Source of the DNA: Pseudomonas sp. PB120 | GTDB lineage: Bacteria > Pseudomonadota > Gammaproteobacteria > Pseudomonadales > Pseudomonadaceae | Assembly (NCBI RefSeq): GCF_009761815.1 | Contig: NZ_RWIN01000035.1 | Span: forward strand, 1 to 35,553 | Reading direction: 5' to 3' | Length of the DNA stretch: 35,553 nucleotides | Shown here: piece after piece, positions 1 through 8,217 of the stretch | How positions within the stretch are numbered: position 1 is the stretch's first letter | How the letters are laid out: every line of letters begins with the position of its first letter | Notes under the pieces: generated by a model | Told to the model about the DNA's origin: nothing | Database searches by the model: none | Seen by the model: the letters and a program-made list of their open reading frames with translations, nothing else | Made by a program: the position numbers and the translations under genes

Positions 1-134
1 CCGCTGCGCAGCCTGACGCAGCCTCGTGCCTCGGCAGCTGCTACAGGGAATGGTGACGTGGAATAAAAAACCGTTTTGCCCGGTTGTACTTCCTGTCAGC
101 TACATCACTGTAGTCCGCCAGCGAGGGCATACCG

Positions 135-1103
135 ATGGACATTCAAGCAAAACACCCACTGCGCACAGACGGCCCGCTCAACCCTGACCGTCGAACGCTT
201 CTGAAATGCTCGGCGTGGGCCGGGGCCGGCGTGATCTGGGCCCTGAGCGGGGGTATTCCCCGGGCCTTTGCGCTGGATGAAGCGGGCAACGTCGCCGACC
301 CCAAGGCGCTGGCCAGCACGTTTCATTTCGTGCAGATCAGCGACTCGCACATCGGCTTCAACAAGGAGGCCAACCCCGACCCGCTGAAGACCTTGCAGGT
401 GGCCATCGACAAGGTCATCGCGCTGCCGAAACGGCCATCGCTGATTCTGCACACCGGCGATATCACCCACCTGTCCAAAGCCGAGGAATTCGACACCGCC
501 GCACAGCTGCTCAAAGGCCTGCCGTCCACCGTGCACTACGTGCCGGGCGAGCACGACACCCTCGACGAGGGCGGTGGCAAGCTCTACCTGGAACGTTACG
601 GCAAGGGCACCAAAGGCAATGGCTGGTACAGCTTCGATGACCACGGCGTGCATTTTATTGCGCTGGTGAATGTCTTCAACTTCCAGGCCGGCCATGAAGC
701 GACCCTCGGCGCCGATCAACTGGCGTGGCTGGCCGACGACTTGCGCGCCGTGACGAGCAGCACGCCCATCGTGGTGTTTACCCATATTCCGTTGTGGACC
801 GTTTATCAGCCGTGGGGCTGGGGCACCGAGGATGGCGATCAGGCGATTGCCATGCTGCGCAAGTACGGTTCGGTGACGGTGTTGAACGGGCACATTCACC
901 AGGTGATCCAGAAGGTCGAAGGCAACATTACCTTCCACACCGCCCGCGGCACGGCTTATCCACAACCCGCACCGGGAGCGGCGCCCTCACCGGGGCCGAT
1001 GACGGTGGCGGCGGAACAACTGCGCAATTACCTGGGGATTACCGATGTGCGAGCGACGCAGGGTGATCATCCGCTGGCGCTGATCGATTCGACACTGGTC
1101 TAA
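135..1103 (+). CDS. Tat-exported calcineurin-like metallophosphoesterase
   Basis: A 322-residue protein of the calcineurin-like metallophosphoesterase superfamily, expected to hydrolyse phosphoesters in the periplasm with a dinuclear metal centre. The N-terminus has a twin-arginine signal (DRRTLLK at about residues 18-24, then a hydrophobic stretch ending near ALA-FAL at 45-47), so export as a folded, metal-loaded protein is likely. Metal-binding motifs appear in order: D70-x-H72 (DSHIG), GD109 (TGDIT), GEHD at 138-141 where the family usually has GNHD, THIPLW, and NGHIHQ near the C-terminus. The start is supported by GAGG about 8 nt upstream of the ATG. The cupredoxin gene follows after 14 nt, so the two are probably co-transcribed. 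The substrate cannot be told from sequence; cyclic nucleotides, phospholipids or simple phosphodiesters are all possible. Confidence 0.9.
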   Translation: MDIQAKHPLRTDGPLNPDRRTLLKCSAWAGAGVIWALSGGIPRAFALDEAGNVADPKALASTFHFVQISDSHIGFNKEANPDPLKTLQVAIDKVIALPKRPSLILHTGDITHLSKAEEFDTAAQLLKGLPSTVHYVPGEHDTLDEGGGKLYLERYGKGTKGNGWYSFDDHGVHFIALVNVFNFQAGHEATLGADQLAWLADDLRAVTSSTPIVVFTHIPLWTVYQPWGWGTEDGDQAIAMLRKYGSVTVLNGHIHQVIQKVEGNITFHTARGTAYPQPAPGAAPSPGPMTVAAEQLRNYLGITDVRATQGDHPLALIDSTLV

Positions 1104-1117
1104 GGGGGGGCGAGGCA

Positions 1118-1426
1118 ATGAAAAAGCGACTGTTGGCGCTGGTCTGCCTGTTGCTGTCGATGCCGGTCTGGGCTCAGGACGTGAACATCGATATCAAGGA
1201 GTTCATGTTCGGGCCCAAGGACATGACCGTGGCGGTGGGCACCAAAGTGACGTGGGTGAACGATGACGAGATCCCGCATACGGTGGCCGAGACCCACAAG
1301 GTATTCCGCTCGGGGGCGCTGGATACCCATGACAGCTTTTCCTGGGTGTTCAACACGCCGGGGGAATTCGAGTATTTCTGCGCGCTGCATCCGCAGATGA
1401 TCGGGAAGATTTTGGTAGTCCAATGA
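1118..1426 (+). CDS. Secreted amicyanin/plastocyanin-like cupredoxin
   Basis: A 102-residue type 1 copper protein. Residues 1-20 are a classical Sec signal peptide ending PVWAQ. The mature domain of about 82 residues has the expected single blue-copper site: H54 (EIPHTV) and the C-terminal loop C88-A-L-H91-P-Q-M94. The C-x2-H-x2-M spacing is the short loop typical of amicyanin and related small cupredoxins, which carry single electrons in the periplasm. GAGG precedes the ATG. It lies 14 nt after the metallophosphoesterase gene and converges with a copper amine oxidase. A shared copper or amine theme is therefore possible, but topaquinone oxidases normally pass electrons to O2 and need no cupredoxin. 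The redox partner is unknown. Confidence 0.9.
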   Translation: MKKRLLALVCLLLSMPVWAQDVNIDIKEFMFGPKDMTVAVGTKVTWVNDDEIPHTVAETHKVFRSGALDTHDSFSWVFNTPGEFEYFCALHPQMIGKILVVQ

Positions 1427-1440
1427 TCCGCTGATCCCCC

Positions 1441-1540
1441 TGTAGGAGCGAGCTTGCTCGCGAAAAACGTCCGGACAACGTGGGTGGTCAGACCGCCCGC
1501 GTCATCGTTGACGTTCATCGCGAGCAAGCTCGCTCCTACA
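1441..1540. repeat. REP-type inverted repeat pair
   Basis: Two perfectly complementary 22-base arms (1441-1462 and 1519-1540, core GAGCGAGCTTGCTCGCG) are separated by 56 bases. They sit between the convergent cupredoxin and amine oxidase genes. This is the common Pseudomonas REP/BIME arrangement. The transcript could fold into a long hairpin and protect or end both convergent mRNAs. Confidence 0.85.
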
Positions 1541-1558
1541 GTGGGATTTGTGTGGTGT

Positions 1559-3847
1559 TTACTTCGGTGCGCTGAGGTTCAGCGTCGGTGTTTCATCGAA
1601 GAAGTTCCACGGTTTCAGCAGCACGTGAACCCACTCGGTCGGCATGATCGGCCATTCCTCGGCCCGCGCGATGTGCGTGGTGCCGGTGGTCAGCCAGACC
1701 ACATCGTCGGTGTTTTCAATGGACTGGTTGTCCTGGGTGAACTGCCCCAGGCCTGCGTCCTTGTCCGAACGGTTCGGGTACTTGCCTTCCGGGTATTTCT
1801 CTTCAGGGTTGTAGCGCGTGACCCACAGTTGTTTGTCCATGAAGCTCAGGCGGTGATAGAGCCATTCGTCCTTGCCGAAGTTGGCGCCCTTGGCCACCGG
1901 GTGCGTGCCGCCGGCATACGGGATCAACTGATAGGAAACCGGGTTGCCGACTTTGTTTTCCTTGCCGAAGTTGGTCAGCAGGCGAACGGTCGACGGGTCG
2001 AATTTCTGTGCGGCCTGCTGTTCGGTGCTGACTACGTTGTGTTCGGTCTGCATGGTGCTGGTCCGTGGTCCGCCCCGGTCATTCGGGACCACCACCGGGT
2101 TCACTTCCACCAGCGAGTTGCTTTCACCGTCCACGTCCATGTCCAGGCGGAAGTTGTAGATGTGCTGGTGCGTGGTGCCGACGATGTTGTGGTCCAGCAG
2201 CGTGCCGTAGCGCGTGTCTTCCTTGGCCGTGTCTTCGTGCATGTTTTTCGATTTCACGCCCTTGACCGCTTCGATGCCGGTGGCGCCGGCGTCGATGCCG
2301 ATGGTGCCGTTCTGCTGGAAGACCCAATCGAAGATGTAGTCGTAGTTGCCGACGGTGCTGATCCAGCGCACCACCAGTTCGCGACGTTCGGTGCTGAGGT
2401 TGGGCTGACCCATTTCCTGGTGTTTGTATTCCGGGCCGGCGTAGCGTTCGAATACCGCCATGGCGCGTGGGATGGCGGTCGGTGCGCCGGTGTAGTCGGC
2501 AATGGTCGCGTCCAGGAGCACGGCGTTTTCCGGGGCGTCTTTGCCTCGGGCGATCGGCGAGGTCAAGGTGCCCATGCCGTAATCGCCGGAATCGAGGTAC
2601 GCCTTGAAGTACCAGCCGACGTCCGGATCGCCGTAAGGCACAATCATGCCGCCCAGGGAGCCTTCGTACATGATTTTGCGTTTTTTGCCCTTGTCGTCGT
2701 AAGTGACCGTGGACAGGATCGGGCCGACGCGCGAGTCGAGGCGAACATGGAAGTCCCAGTTCTGCCAATGAATACTGTTGCCGGAGATGGTGTAGTTCTT
2801 GCCTTCAGGCTCGATGATTTCCAACGGCTTGACCTGCACGCCGGCACGTCCACGCCCGTCATAAGGGGTCGGCTTCATCGGAACCGGGATCAGCGCCTCG
2901 TCTTCGATCTTGATCAGCTTCTTCTGCTCAAGATCGACAATCGCCACCAGGCCTTCGATCGGGTGAGCCCAATAGTTGCCGTCATCGGTATTGAGGTAGC
3001 TGACGATTTTCAGCAGGCGCTTGTCTTGCGCCAGGCCGTCCTTGCCATCGAAGTAACCAACGGTCAACGGCGTGGCCACGACTTTCTTCACATCGTTGAT
3101 GCCGCGCTTGGCGAGGGCCTGCGCGTACTCGGGACTGTTTTCGACCGCCGACTGCACAGTGGCGAAGTCGTCCAGCAGCACCATGCCATGCGCGCCTTCG
3201 ATCGGCTTCCAGGACTTGAGCGTCTTGCTGTCGAGGTCCACCAGGCCCTCGATCACATGCTTGCCGTCGAGCACCACGATATTGGCCTGGCGCGGCTGGG
3301 AAACGTTTTGGCCGGTGTAGACGAAGTTCCACACCTGGTCCTTGGGCGGCTCGTTGACCGAGACTTCGGTGAAGCGGAAACCGGTCTGGTAATGCTCCGA
3401 GTGCTTGACGATGTCCACTGCGGTCTTGATTTCGTCCGCGCTCAGGGGGTTGAGCGGGTTGGGGCGGGTCTCGACGACAAAGGTCTTGTCCAGGCCAGAC
3501 TGGAAGACCTGGTTGATGAAGTCCTTGGACATGAACGCGGTCTGGTTCTTGAACACCACCGGCACCGTCAGCTCCATGCGTTTGCCGTTGAGCATGGCCA
3601 CTTTGCTGTCCGGCTTGACCTTGAGGAAGACACCGTCCTTGGCAATGGTGAATACGTGCGAATAGTCGTCCCATTTGACCGAGGCGCCAAAGTCTTCCAG
3701 GGTCGATTGCAGGGGCACCATTTCGGCGTGACCACCGTGGGCCTGGGCAGTGGACATCCAGCAAGGCAGGCCGAGCGTGCCCAAGGAAATGGCCAGGGCC
3801 AGTCGTGCAAGCGGTTTTCTTTTGAGCGACGCTAAAGCTGTGAACAT
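1559..3847 (-). CDS. tynA: Periplasmic copper-containing primary amine oxidase
   Basis: A 762-residue copper amine oxidase, close in length to E. coli TynA. It oxidises primary amines such as tyramine or phenylethylamine to aldehydes, releasing ammonia and H2O2. A signal peptide covers about residues 1-36 (ending STAQA). The topaquinone precursor is Y502 in the motif T-V-G-N-Y-D-Y. The catalytic base is D419 in YLDSGDYGMG. Copper ligands are H560 and H562 (THQH) and a C-terminal His (TTHIARAEEW, about 725). The N-terminal part contains the small domains seen in the enterobacterial enzyme. AAGG lies about 10 nt upstream of the ATG. The 5' end faces fecI. No aldehyde dehydrogenase or AraC-type regulator is adjacent in this window, unlike the E. 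coli arrangement. Confidence 0.95.
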   Translation of the reverse strand: MFTALASLKRKPLARLALAISLGTLGLPCWMSTAQAHGGHAEMVPLQSTLEDFGASVKWDDYSHVFTIAKDGVFLKVKPDSKVAMLNGKRMELTVPVVFKNQTAFMSKDFINQVFQSGLDKTFVVETRPNPLNPLSADEIKTAVDIVKHSEHYQTGFRFTEVSVNEPPKDQVWNFVYTGQNVSQPRQANIVVLDGKHVIEGLVDLDSKTLKSWKPIEGAHGMVLLDDFATVQSAVENSPEYAQALAKRGINDVKKVVATPLTVGYFDGKDGLAQDKRLLKIVSYLNTDDGNYWAHPIEGLVAIVDLEQKKLIKIEDEALIPVPMKPTPYDGRGRAGVQVKPLEIIEPEGKNYTISGNSIHWQNWDFHVRLDSRVGPILSTVTYDDKGKKRKIMYEGSLGGMIVPYGDPDVGWYFKAYLDSGDYGMGTLTSPIARGKDAPENAVLLDATIADYTGAPTAIPRAMAVFERYAGPEYKHQEMGQPNLSTERRELVVRWISTVGNYDYIFDWVFQQNGTIGIDAGATGIEAVKGVKSKNMHEDTAKEDTRYGTLLDHNIVGTTHQHIYNFRLDMDVDGESNSLVEVNPVVVPNDRGGPRTSTMQTEHNVVSTEQQAAQKFDPSTVRLLTNFGKENKVGNPVSYQLIPYAGGTHPVAKGANFGKDEWLYHRLSFMDKQLWVTRYNPEEKYPEGKYPNRSDKDAGLGQFTQDNQSIENTDDVVWLTTGTTHIARAEEWPIMPTEWVHVLLKPWNFFDETPTLNLSAPK

Positions 3848-4013
3848 GTCTGAATACCTTGGGTAAAGCCGGTGTGAGGCATAGCTGCACTTTGCTACAG
3901 CCGGTGGCTGGCTTCTTTTAAATTCCTGCCAGAATCCTTTGCCTCTGTGCCTAAATCAACTTTTCTCGCTGCATGGCGAGGCGGCGCCGGTCTGGAAGCC
4001 ATTGCTTCCGGTT

Positions 4014-4032
4014 AATAGGAAGCATTACTATT
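4014..4032. promoter_or_regulatory. Candidate Fur box upstream of fecI
   Basis: A 19-bp interrupted palindrome AATAG-N9-CTATT lies 28 nt before the preferred fecI start. By eye it matches the classical 19-bp Fur consensus at about 10 positions, with both outer arms preserved. Position and gene context (an iron-starvation sigma factor) support it; the sequence match alone is modest. Confidence 0.45.
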
Positions 4033-4059
4033 CACGCCCCGTCTCCACAGCACGCCGCA

Positions 4060-4560
4060 ATGACCCCCAAGTTGCCCCGCAGACACCGCTTTTTCGAGCA
4101 TTACGAAGAGTTGGTTGGCACCTGGACCCGTCGCCTGAGAAACCGTCAGCAGGCCGAGGATCTGGCCCACGATACGTTCGTGCGGGTGCTTGAGTCCGAT
4201 TCGGCGGCGGTGGAGCAACCCAGGGCGTACTTGCACCAGACCGCACGCAACATCGCGGTGGATGGCTATCGGCGCGAGGATCGGCGGGGCGCCATGGAAT
4301 CCGAGGCGATTGATCACAGTGCGTCGTCGTCCGGCGACCCGGAGCATTTCATGCATGCGATCCAGTTGGCGGATTCCATCGAGCGGGCGCTGACCGAGTT
4401 GCCCATCAACTGCCGCAAGGTGTTCGTCTGGCAGAAGATCGAAGGCCTGACCCAGGCTGAAATCGCCGAACGCCTGGGACTGTCCAAGAATATGGTGGAA
4501 AAGTATATGATCCGCACGCTGCGGCATCTGCGCGACCGCCTTGACGGATTGCACCCATGA
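4060..4560 (+). CDS. fecI: FecI-family ECF sigma factor
   Basis: A 166-residue extracytoplasmic-function sigma factor. Region 2 is seen in the stretch FEHYEELVGTWTRRLRNRQ followed by AEDLAHDTFVRVLE, and continues through ARNIAVDGYRR. Region 4 contains the helix-turn-helix (GLTQAEIAERLGLSKNMVEKY) typical of FecI/FpvI/PvdS relatives. The open frame extends upstream to 3973. The first 29 residues of that version look unlike the family and would overlap the Fur-box-like site, so the ATG at 4060 is preferred even though its ribosome site is weak. fecR starts 40 nt downstream and fecA follows. FecI normally waits for the FecR signal and then transcribes fecA. Expression is probably repressed by Fur in iron-replete cells. 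Confidence 0.93.
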   Translation: MTPKLPRRHRFFEHYEELVGTWTRRLRNRQQAEDLAHDTFVRVLESDSAAVEQPRAYLHQTARNIAVDGYRREDRRGAMESEAIDHSASSSGDPEHFMHAIQLADSIERALTELPINCRKVFVWQKIEGLTQAEIAERLGLSKNMVEKYMIRTLRHLRDRLDGLHP

Positions 4561-4600
4561 GCGGCGGCGTCTTCTCATCCCCGGCCAAACAGGAACTTCC

Positions 4601-5584
4601 ATGATGGATACTCGTGATTGTGCGTGCGGGCAAACAACGGTTCGCGACGAGGCGGCGCGCTGGTTTGTGCGCTTGCAGGAACCGGCCGTGGATGTCCTGG
4701 AATACCAGCGTTTCGAAACCTGGCTGGACGAACATCCTCAGCATCGCCATGAGTTCCAGCTGCTTCAGAGCTTGTGGTCGGCGGCAGACCTGCTGCCACC
4801 CCAGCGCTTGCAAGCCTTGTGCGAAACGCCTCCGACGCGCAACCAGCGTCGGCCACTGGTGCGTTATGCGGTGGCCGCCAGCGTGCTGACCGTGGCGCTC
4901 GGGCTTGGGCTGTTCAGCGGTTTGAATCATCCGGCGCCGTACACCGCCGAGTACTCGACGGCGCTGGGCGAGCGGCGCCATGTGGCGTTGCCGGACGGTT
5001 CGGTGATTGATCTGAACAGCCGCAGCCGGGTGCAGGTGCAGTTTGAGAAGGACCGTCGCGGCATCGAACTGGTGGAAGGCGAAGCCATGTTCAGCGTCGA
5101 ACACGACACCAGCCGGCCGTTCGTGGTCGAGACGGGCAGCGGCAAGGTAACGGTCACCGGCACCCGTTTCGATGTGCGCCGCGACACCGGCGAAACCCGG
5201 GTGGTGGTGGAGCAGGGCACCGTCAAGGTCCAGGGCCTGGACGCCGCCGACAGCGATTTCATCAGCCTCACCGCGGGCCTTGGCACGCGTGTCGATGCCC
5301 AGGGCAATGTGGCCGCCGCCTACGCGGTCAACCCTGCAGAACTGACGGCCTGGCGCAGCGGCAAACTGGTGTTCAACAACGCCAGCCTCAGCGAAGTCGC
5401 CGTGGAAGTCTCGCGTTACCGGGAAAAACCACTCACGGTCGGTAACGACAAAGTGGGCAATCTGCGCCTGACCAGCGTGTTCAAATCCGACAACACCGAC
5501 GCGCTGCTCAAGGCCCTGCCGAACATTCTGCCGGTGGCCGTGCGCACCCTCGATGACGGCAGCCAGCAAATAATTTCAAAATAA
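4601..5584 (+). CDS. fecR: FecR-type inner-membrane anti-sigma/signal-relay protein
   Basis: A 327-residue FecR homologue that carries the ligand signal from the outer-membrane receptor to FecI. The cytoplasmic N-terminal domain (DUF4880-like, about 10-70) shows the expected EAARWFVRLQ and FETWLDEHPQHR segments. A single membrane helix (YAVAASVLTVALGLGLFSGL) lies near residues 88-107. The periplasmic FecR domain follows (GERRHVALPDGSVIDLNSRS to VVVEQGTVKVQG). A C-terminal STN-like module (FNNASLSEVAVEVSRY onward) is the part expected to touch the receptor's signalling domain. The ATG at 4601 has AGGAA at a suitable distance. A TTG at 4541 would give 20 more residues overlapping fecI and is less likely. 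It is the middle gene of fecIRA. Confidence 0.93.
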   Translation: MMDTRDCACGQTTVRDEAARWFVRLQEPAVDVLEYQRFETWLDEHPQHRHEFQLLQSLWSAADLLPPQRLQALCETPPTRNQRRPLVRYAVAASVLTVALGLGLFSGLNHPAPYTAEYSTALGERRHVALPDGSVIDLNSRSRVQVQFEKDRRGIELVEGEAMFSVEHDTSRPFVVETGSGKVTVTGTRFDVRRDTGETRVVVEQGTVKVQGLDAADSDFISLTAGLGTRVDAQGNVAAAYAVNPAELTAWRSGKLVFNNASLSEVAVEVSRYREKPLTVGNDKVGNLRLTSVFKSDNTDALLKALPNILPVAVRTLDDGSQQIISK

Positions 5585-5681
5585 ATTCAGGTTTTTTTGG
5601 AGTTCTTCGTCTTCTTGTCCAACTGCAACTGGTTTGCATTAACAAACGCATACGCTTGCGATCCACAGGACAACGTTCGAC

Positions 5682-8105
5682 GTGAAGAAAACCACCGCTA
5701 AAAACAATAAATCCGCTTGGCTGCGCCTCGCACTGGCCCTGGCCATCAGCTCGGCCCTGCCTCAGGCATTCGCCGCTGACGCGATCCGTATCCCGGCGCA
5801 GCCGCTGGGTCAGGCCTTGAGTGAGCTCGGCCAGCAAACCTCGCTGCAGGTTTTTTTCAGTCCTGAACTGGTTGCCGGCAAACAAGCACCGGCCGTGGAA
5901 GGCAACCTTTCGCCGGAACAGGCCTTGCGCCAATTGCTGCAGGGCAGTGGTCTGGAGTACCAGATCGATGAAGGTTCGGTCACCCTCACGCCGGCACCGA
6001 CTTCTGCCGCGAACGGCCCGCTGGAACTGGGTGTGACCGACATCAAAGTGGTCGGCGACTGGCTGGGTGATGCCGATGCCGCCGTGGTGCAGAATCATCC
6101 TGGCGCGCGCACGGTGATCCGCCGCGAAGCCATGATCGAGCAGGGCGCAATGAACGTCGGCGACGTGCTCAAGCGCGTGCCCGGCGTGCAGGTGCAGGAC
6201 GCCAATGGCACCGGTGGCAGTGACATTTCCCTGAACGTCGGTGTCCGTGGCCTGACCTCGCGCCTGTCGCCACGCTCCACCGTGCTGATCGACGGCGTGC
6301 CGGCGGCGTTCGCCCCGTACGGCCAGCCGCAACTGTCCATGGCGCCGATTTCTTCCGGCAACCTCGACAGCATCGACGTGGTTCGCGGCGCCGGCTCCGT
6401 GCGTTATGGGCCGCAGAACGTGGGGGGCGTGATCAACTTCGTCACCCGGGCGATCCCGGAAAAAGCTTCGGCTGAAATCGGCACGACCCTGGAAACCTCC
6501 CAGCACGGTGGCTGGAAGCACATCGACACCGCGTTCGCCGGCGGCACCGCCGACAACGGCATGGGCGTGGCGTTGCTGTACACCGGCGTCAACGGCAACG
6601 GCTACCGTGAGCGCAACAACGGTAACGACATCGACGACGTGATCCTCAAGACCCACTGGGCGCCCACCGAGGTCGACGATTTCAGTCTCAACTTTCACTA
6701 CTACGACGCCAACGCCGACATGCCCGGCGGCCTGACCCAGGCGCAGTACGACGCCGATCCGTTTCAGTCCGACCGCAACAACGACAATTTCAGCGGGCGG
6801 CGCAAGGACGTTTCGTTCAAATGGGCGCGGCAGATCGATGACCGCACCCAGGCGGAAGTGTTGACCTACTACACCGACAGTTTTCGTGGCAGCAACATCG
6901 CCGCGCGCGACCAGAAAACCCTCGGCTCCTTCCCGCGTTCCTACTACACGCTGGGGATCGAACCACGGGTGTCCCATGTGTTCGACGTCGGTCCGACCAC
7001 CCAGGAAGTCAGTGTCGGTTATCGCTACTTGAAAGAAGCCATGCACGAAGAGGCCAGCCGCCTGGCGCTGGTCAACAACGAACCCGTCGCGACCAAGACC
7101 TCGGACGGCCATGTGTACCAGGACCGCACCGGTGGCACTGAGGCCAACTCGGTCTACGTCGACAACAAGATCGATGTCGGCAAATGGACAGTAACCCCGG
7201 GCATCCGCTTCGAGCACATCAGCACTGACTGGCATGACCGCCCGGTACTCGACACGGCCGGCAAACCGGTGCCGGAGAAGCACCGCAGCATCGAAAGCAA
7301 TGAACCGCTGCCGGCCCTGAGCGTGATGTATCACATTTCCGATGCCTGGAAACTGTTCGCCAACTACGAAACCTCGTTCGGCAGCCTGCAGTATTTCCAG
7401 CTCGGCCAGGGTGGCTCGGGCGACAGCACCGCCAATGGCCTGGAGCCGGAAAAGGCCAAGACCTACGAAATCGGTACGCGCTACAACGATGATGTGTGGG
7501 GCGGCGAAGTGACGCTGTTCTATATCGACTTCGATAAAGAGCTGCAATACATCAGCAACGATGCCGGCTGGACCAACCTCGGCGCGACCACGCACCGCGG
7601 GCTCGAGGCGTCGGTGCACTACGACATGTCGGCGCTGGACCCACGCCTCGACGGCCTGACCGCCAACGCCGGTTTCACTTACACCCGTGCCGTGTACGAA
7701 GGCGAGATTCCGGACTTCAAGGGCCGTGACTTGCCGTTCTACTCGCGCCAGGTGGTGACTGCCGGCCTGCGTTACGACATCGACCGCTGGACCTACAACG
7801 TGGATGCCTTTGCCCAATCCAAGCAGCGCTCACCGGGCGTTGCCGTGAATGCGGACGGTAGCTTCACTCACAATTACATCACCGAAGGCACCGCGGATGG
7901 CCAATACGGCGACATCCCGGGCTACGTCACCTGGAACGTGCGTGGCGGTTATGACTTCGGTCCGCAGGTGTCGAACCTGAAGCTTGGGGCGGGGATCAAG
8001 AACATTTTCGACAAGCAGTACTTCACGCGATCCAGCGACAATAATTCGGGGATGTATGTAGGGGCGCCGCGTACGTTCTTTGTTCAGGCCAGTGTTGGGT
8101 TCTGA
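5682..8105 (+). CDS. fecA: FecA-type TonB-dependent receptor with signalling domain
   Basis: An 807-residue outer-membrane transducer and transporter for a ferric complex. It has a signal peptide (about 1-32, ending QAFAA) and an N-terminal STN signalling domain (IPAQPLGQALSELGQQTSLQ to about residue 105). A plug domain has segments that closely resemble E. coli FecA as I remember it (STVLIDGVP, FAPYGQPQLS, VRYGPQNVGGVINFVTRAIP). The beta-barrel ends in the canonical C-terminal phenylalanine (ASVGF). The start is a GTG with AGGA about 11 nt upstream. The STN domain and the upstream fecIR show it controls its own synthesis. Ferric citrate is the best-guess ligand, from plug similarity and the short segment DADPF/MPGGLTQAQYDA. 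A xenosiderophore is possible. The 97-nt gap before it should hold the FecI-dependent promoter, which I could not place with confidence. Confidence 0.93.
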   Translation: MKKTTAKNNKSAWLRLALALAISSALPQAFAADAIRIPAQPLGQALSELGQQTSLQVFFSPELVAGKQAPAVEGNLSPEQALRQLLQGSGLEYQIDEGSVTLTPAPTSAANGPLELGVTDIKVVGDWLGDADAAVVQNHPGARTVIRREAMIEQGAMNVGDVLKRVPGVQVQDANGTGGSDISLNVGVRGLTSRLSPRSTVLIDGVPAAFAPYGQPQLSMAPISSGNLDSIDVVRGAGSVRYGPQNVGGVINFVTRAIPEKASAEIGTTLETSQHGGWKHIDTAFAGGTADNGMGVALLYTGVNGNGYRERNNGNDIDDVILKTHWAPTEVDDFSLNFHYYDANADMPGGLTQAQYDADPFQSDRNNDNFSGRRKDVSFKWARQIDDRTQAEVLTYYTDSFRGSNIAARDQKTLGSFPRSYYTLGIEPRVSHVFDVGPTTQEVSVGYRYLKEAMHEEASRLALVNNEPVATKTSDGHVYQDRTGGTEANSVYVDNKIDVGKWTVTPGIRFEHISTDWHDRPVLDTAGKPVPEKHRSIESNEPLPALSVMYHISDAWKLFANYETSFGSLQYFQLGQGGSGDSTANGLEPEKAKTYEIGTRYNDDVWGGEVTLFYIDFDKELQYISNDAGWTNLGATTHRGLEASVHYDMSALDPRLDGLTANAGFTYTRAVYEGEIPDFKGRDLPFYSRQVVTAGLRYDIDRWTYNVDAFAQSKQRSPGVAVNADGSFTHNYITEGTADGQYGDIPGYVTWNVRGGYDFGPQVSNLKLGAGIKNIFDKQYFTRSSDNNSGMYVGAPRTFFVQASVGF

Positions 8106-8121
8106 TAGACCCAGTTGAATT

Positions 8122-8193
8122 CATCGCGAGCAGGCTCGCTCCCACACTGGATTTGTGAACGACACAGATCCAATGTGGGAGTGAGCCTGCTCC
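8122..8193. repeat. REP pair, copy flanking the MFS gene
   Basis: Arms GAGCAGGCTCGCTCCCACA (8128-8146) and its imperfect complement (8174-8193) are separated by a spacer containing GGATTTGTGAACGACACAG. The same spacer recurs in the same orientation in the REP pair at 10543-10619. It lies between the convergent fecA and MFS genes. Confidence 0.85.
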
Positions 8194-8217
8194 GGGCGGC
8201 GTTCCGACGATGCTTTT

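Noticed and set aside
1454..3835. 793-codon plus-strand frame opposite the amine oxidase gene
   Set aside because: Its composition (Val/Arg/His/Asp-rich, no domain) is that of an antisense shadow of a high-GC gene; the minus-strand tynA has all catalytic motifs.
5585..5681. FecI-dependent promoter before fecA
   Set aside because: The position is expected, but I could not find convincing -35 and -10 elements; only a TGCAA-CTGGT-TTGCA repeat was seen.
5508..7817. 769-codon minus-strand frame opposite fecA
   Set aside because: Antisense shadow; fecA on the plus strand is complete, with signal peptide, plug motifs and terminal Phe.
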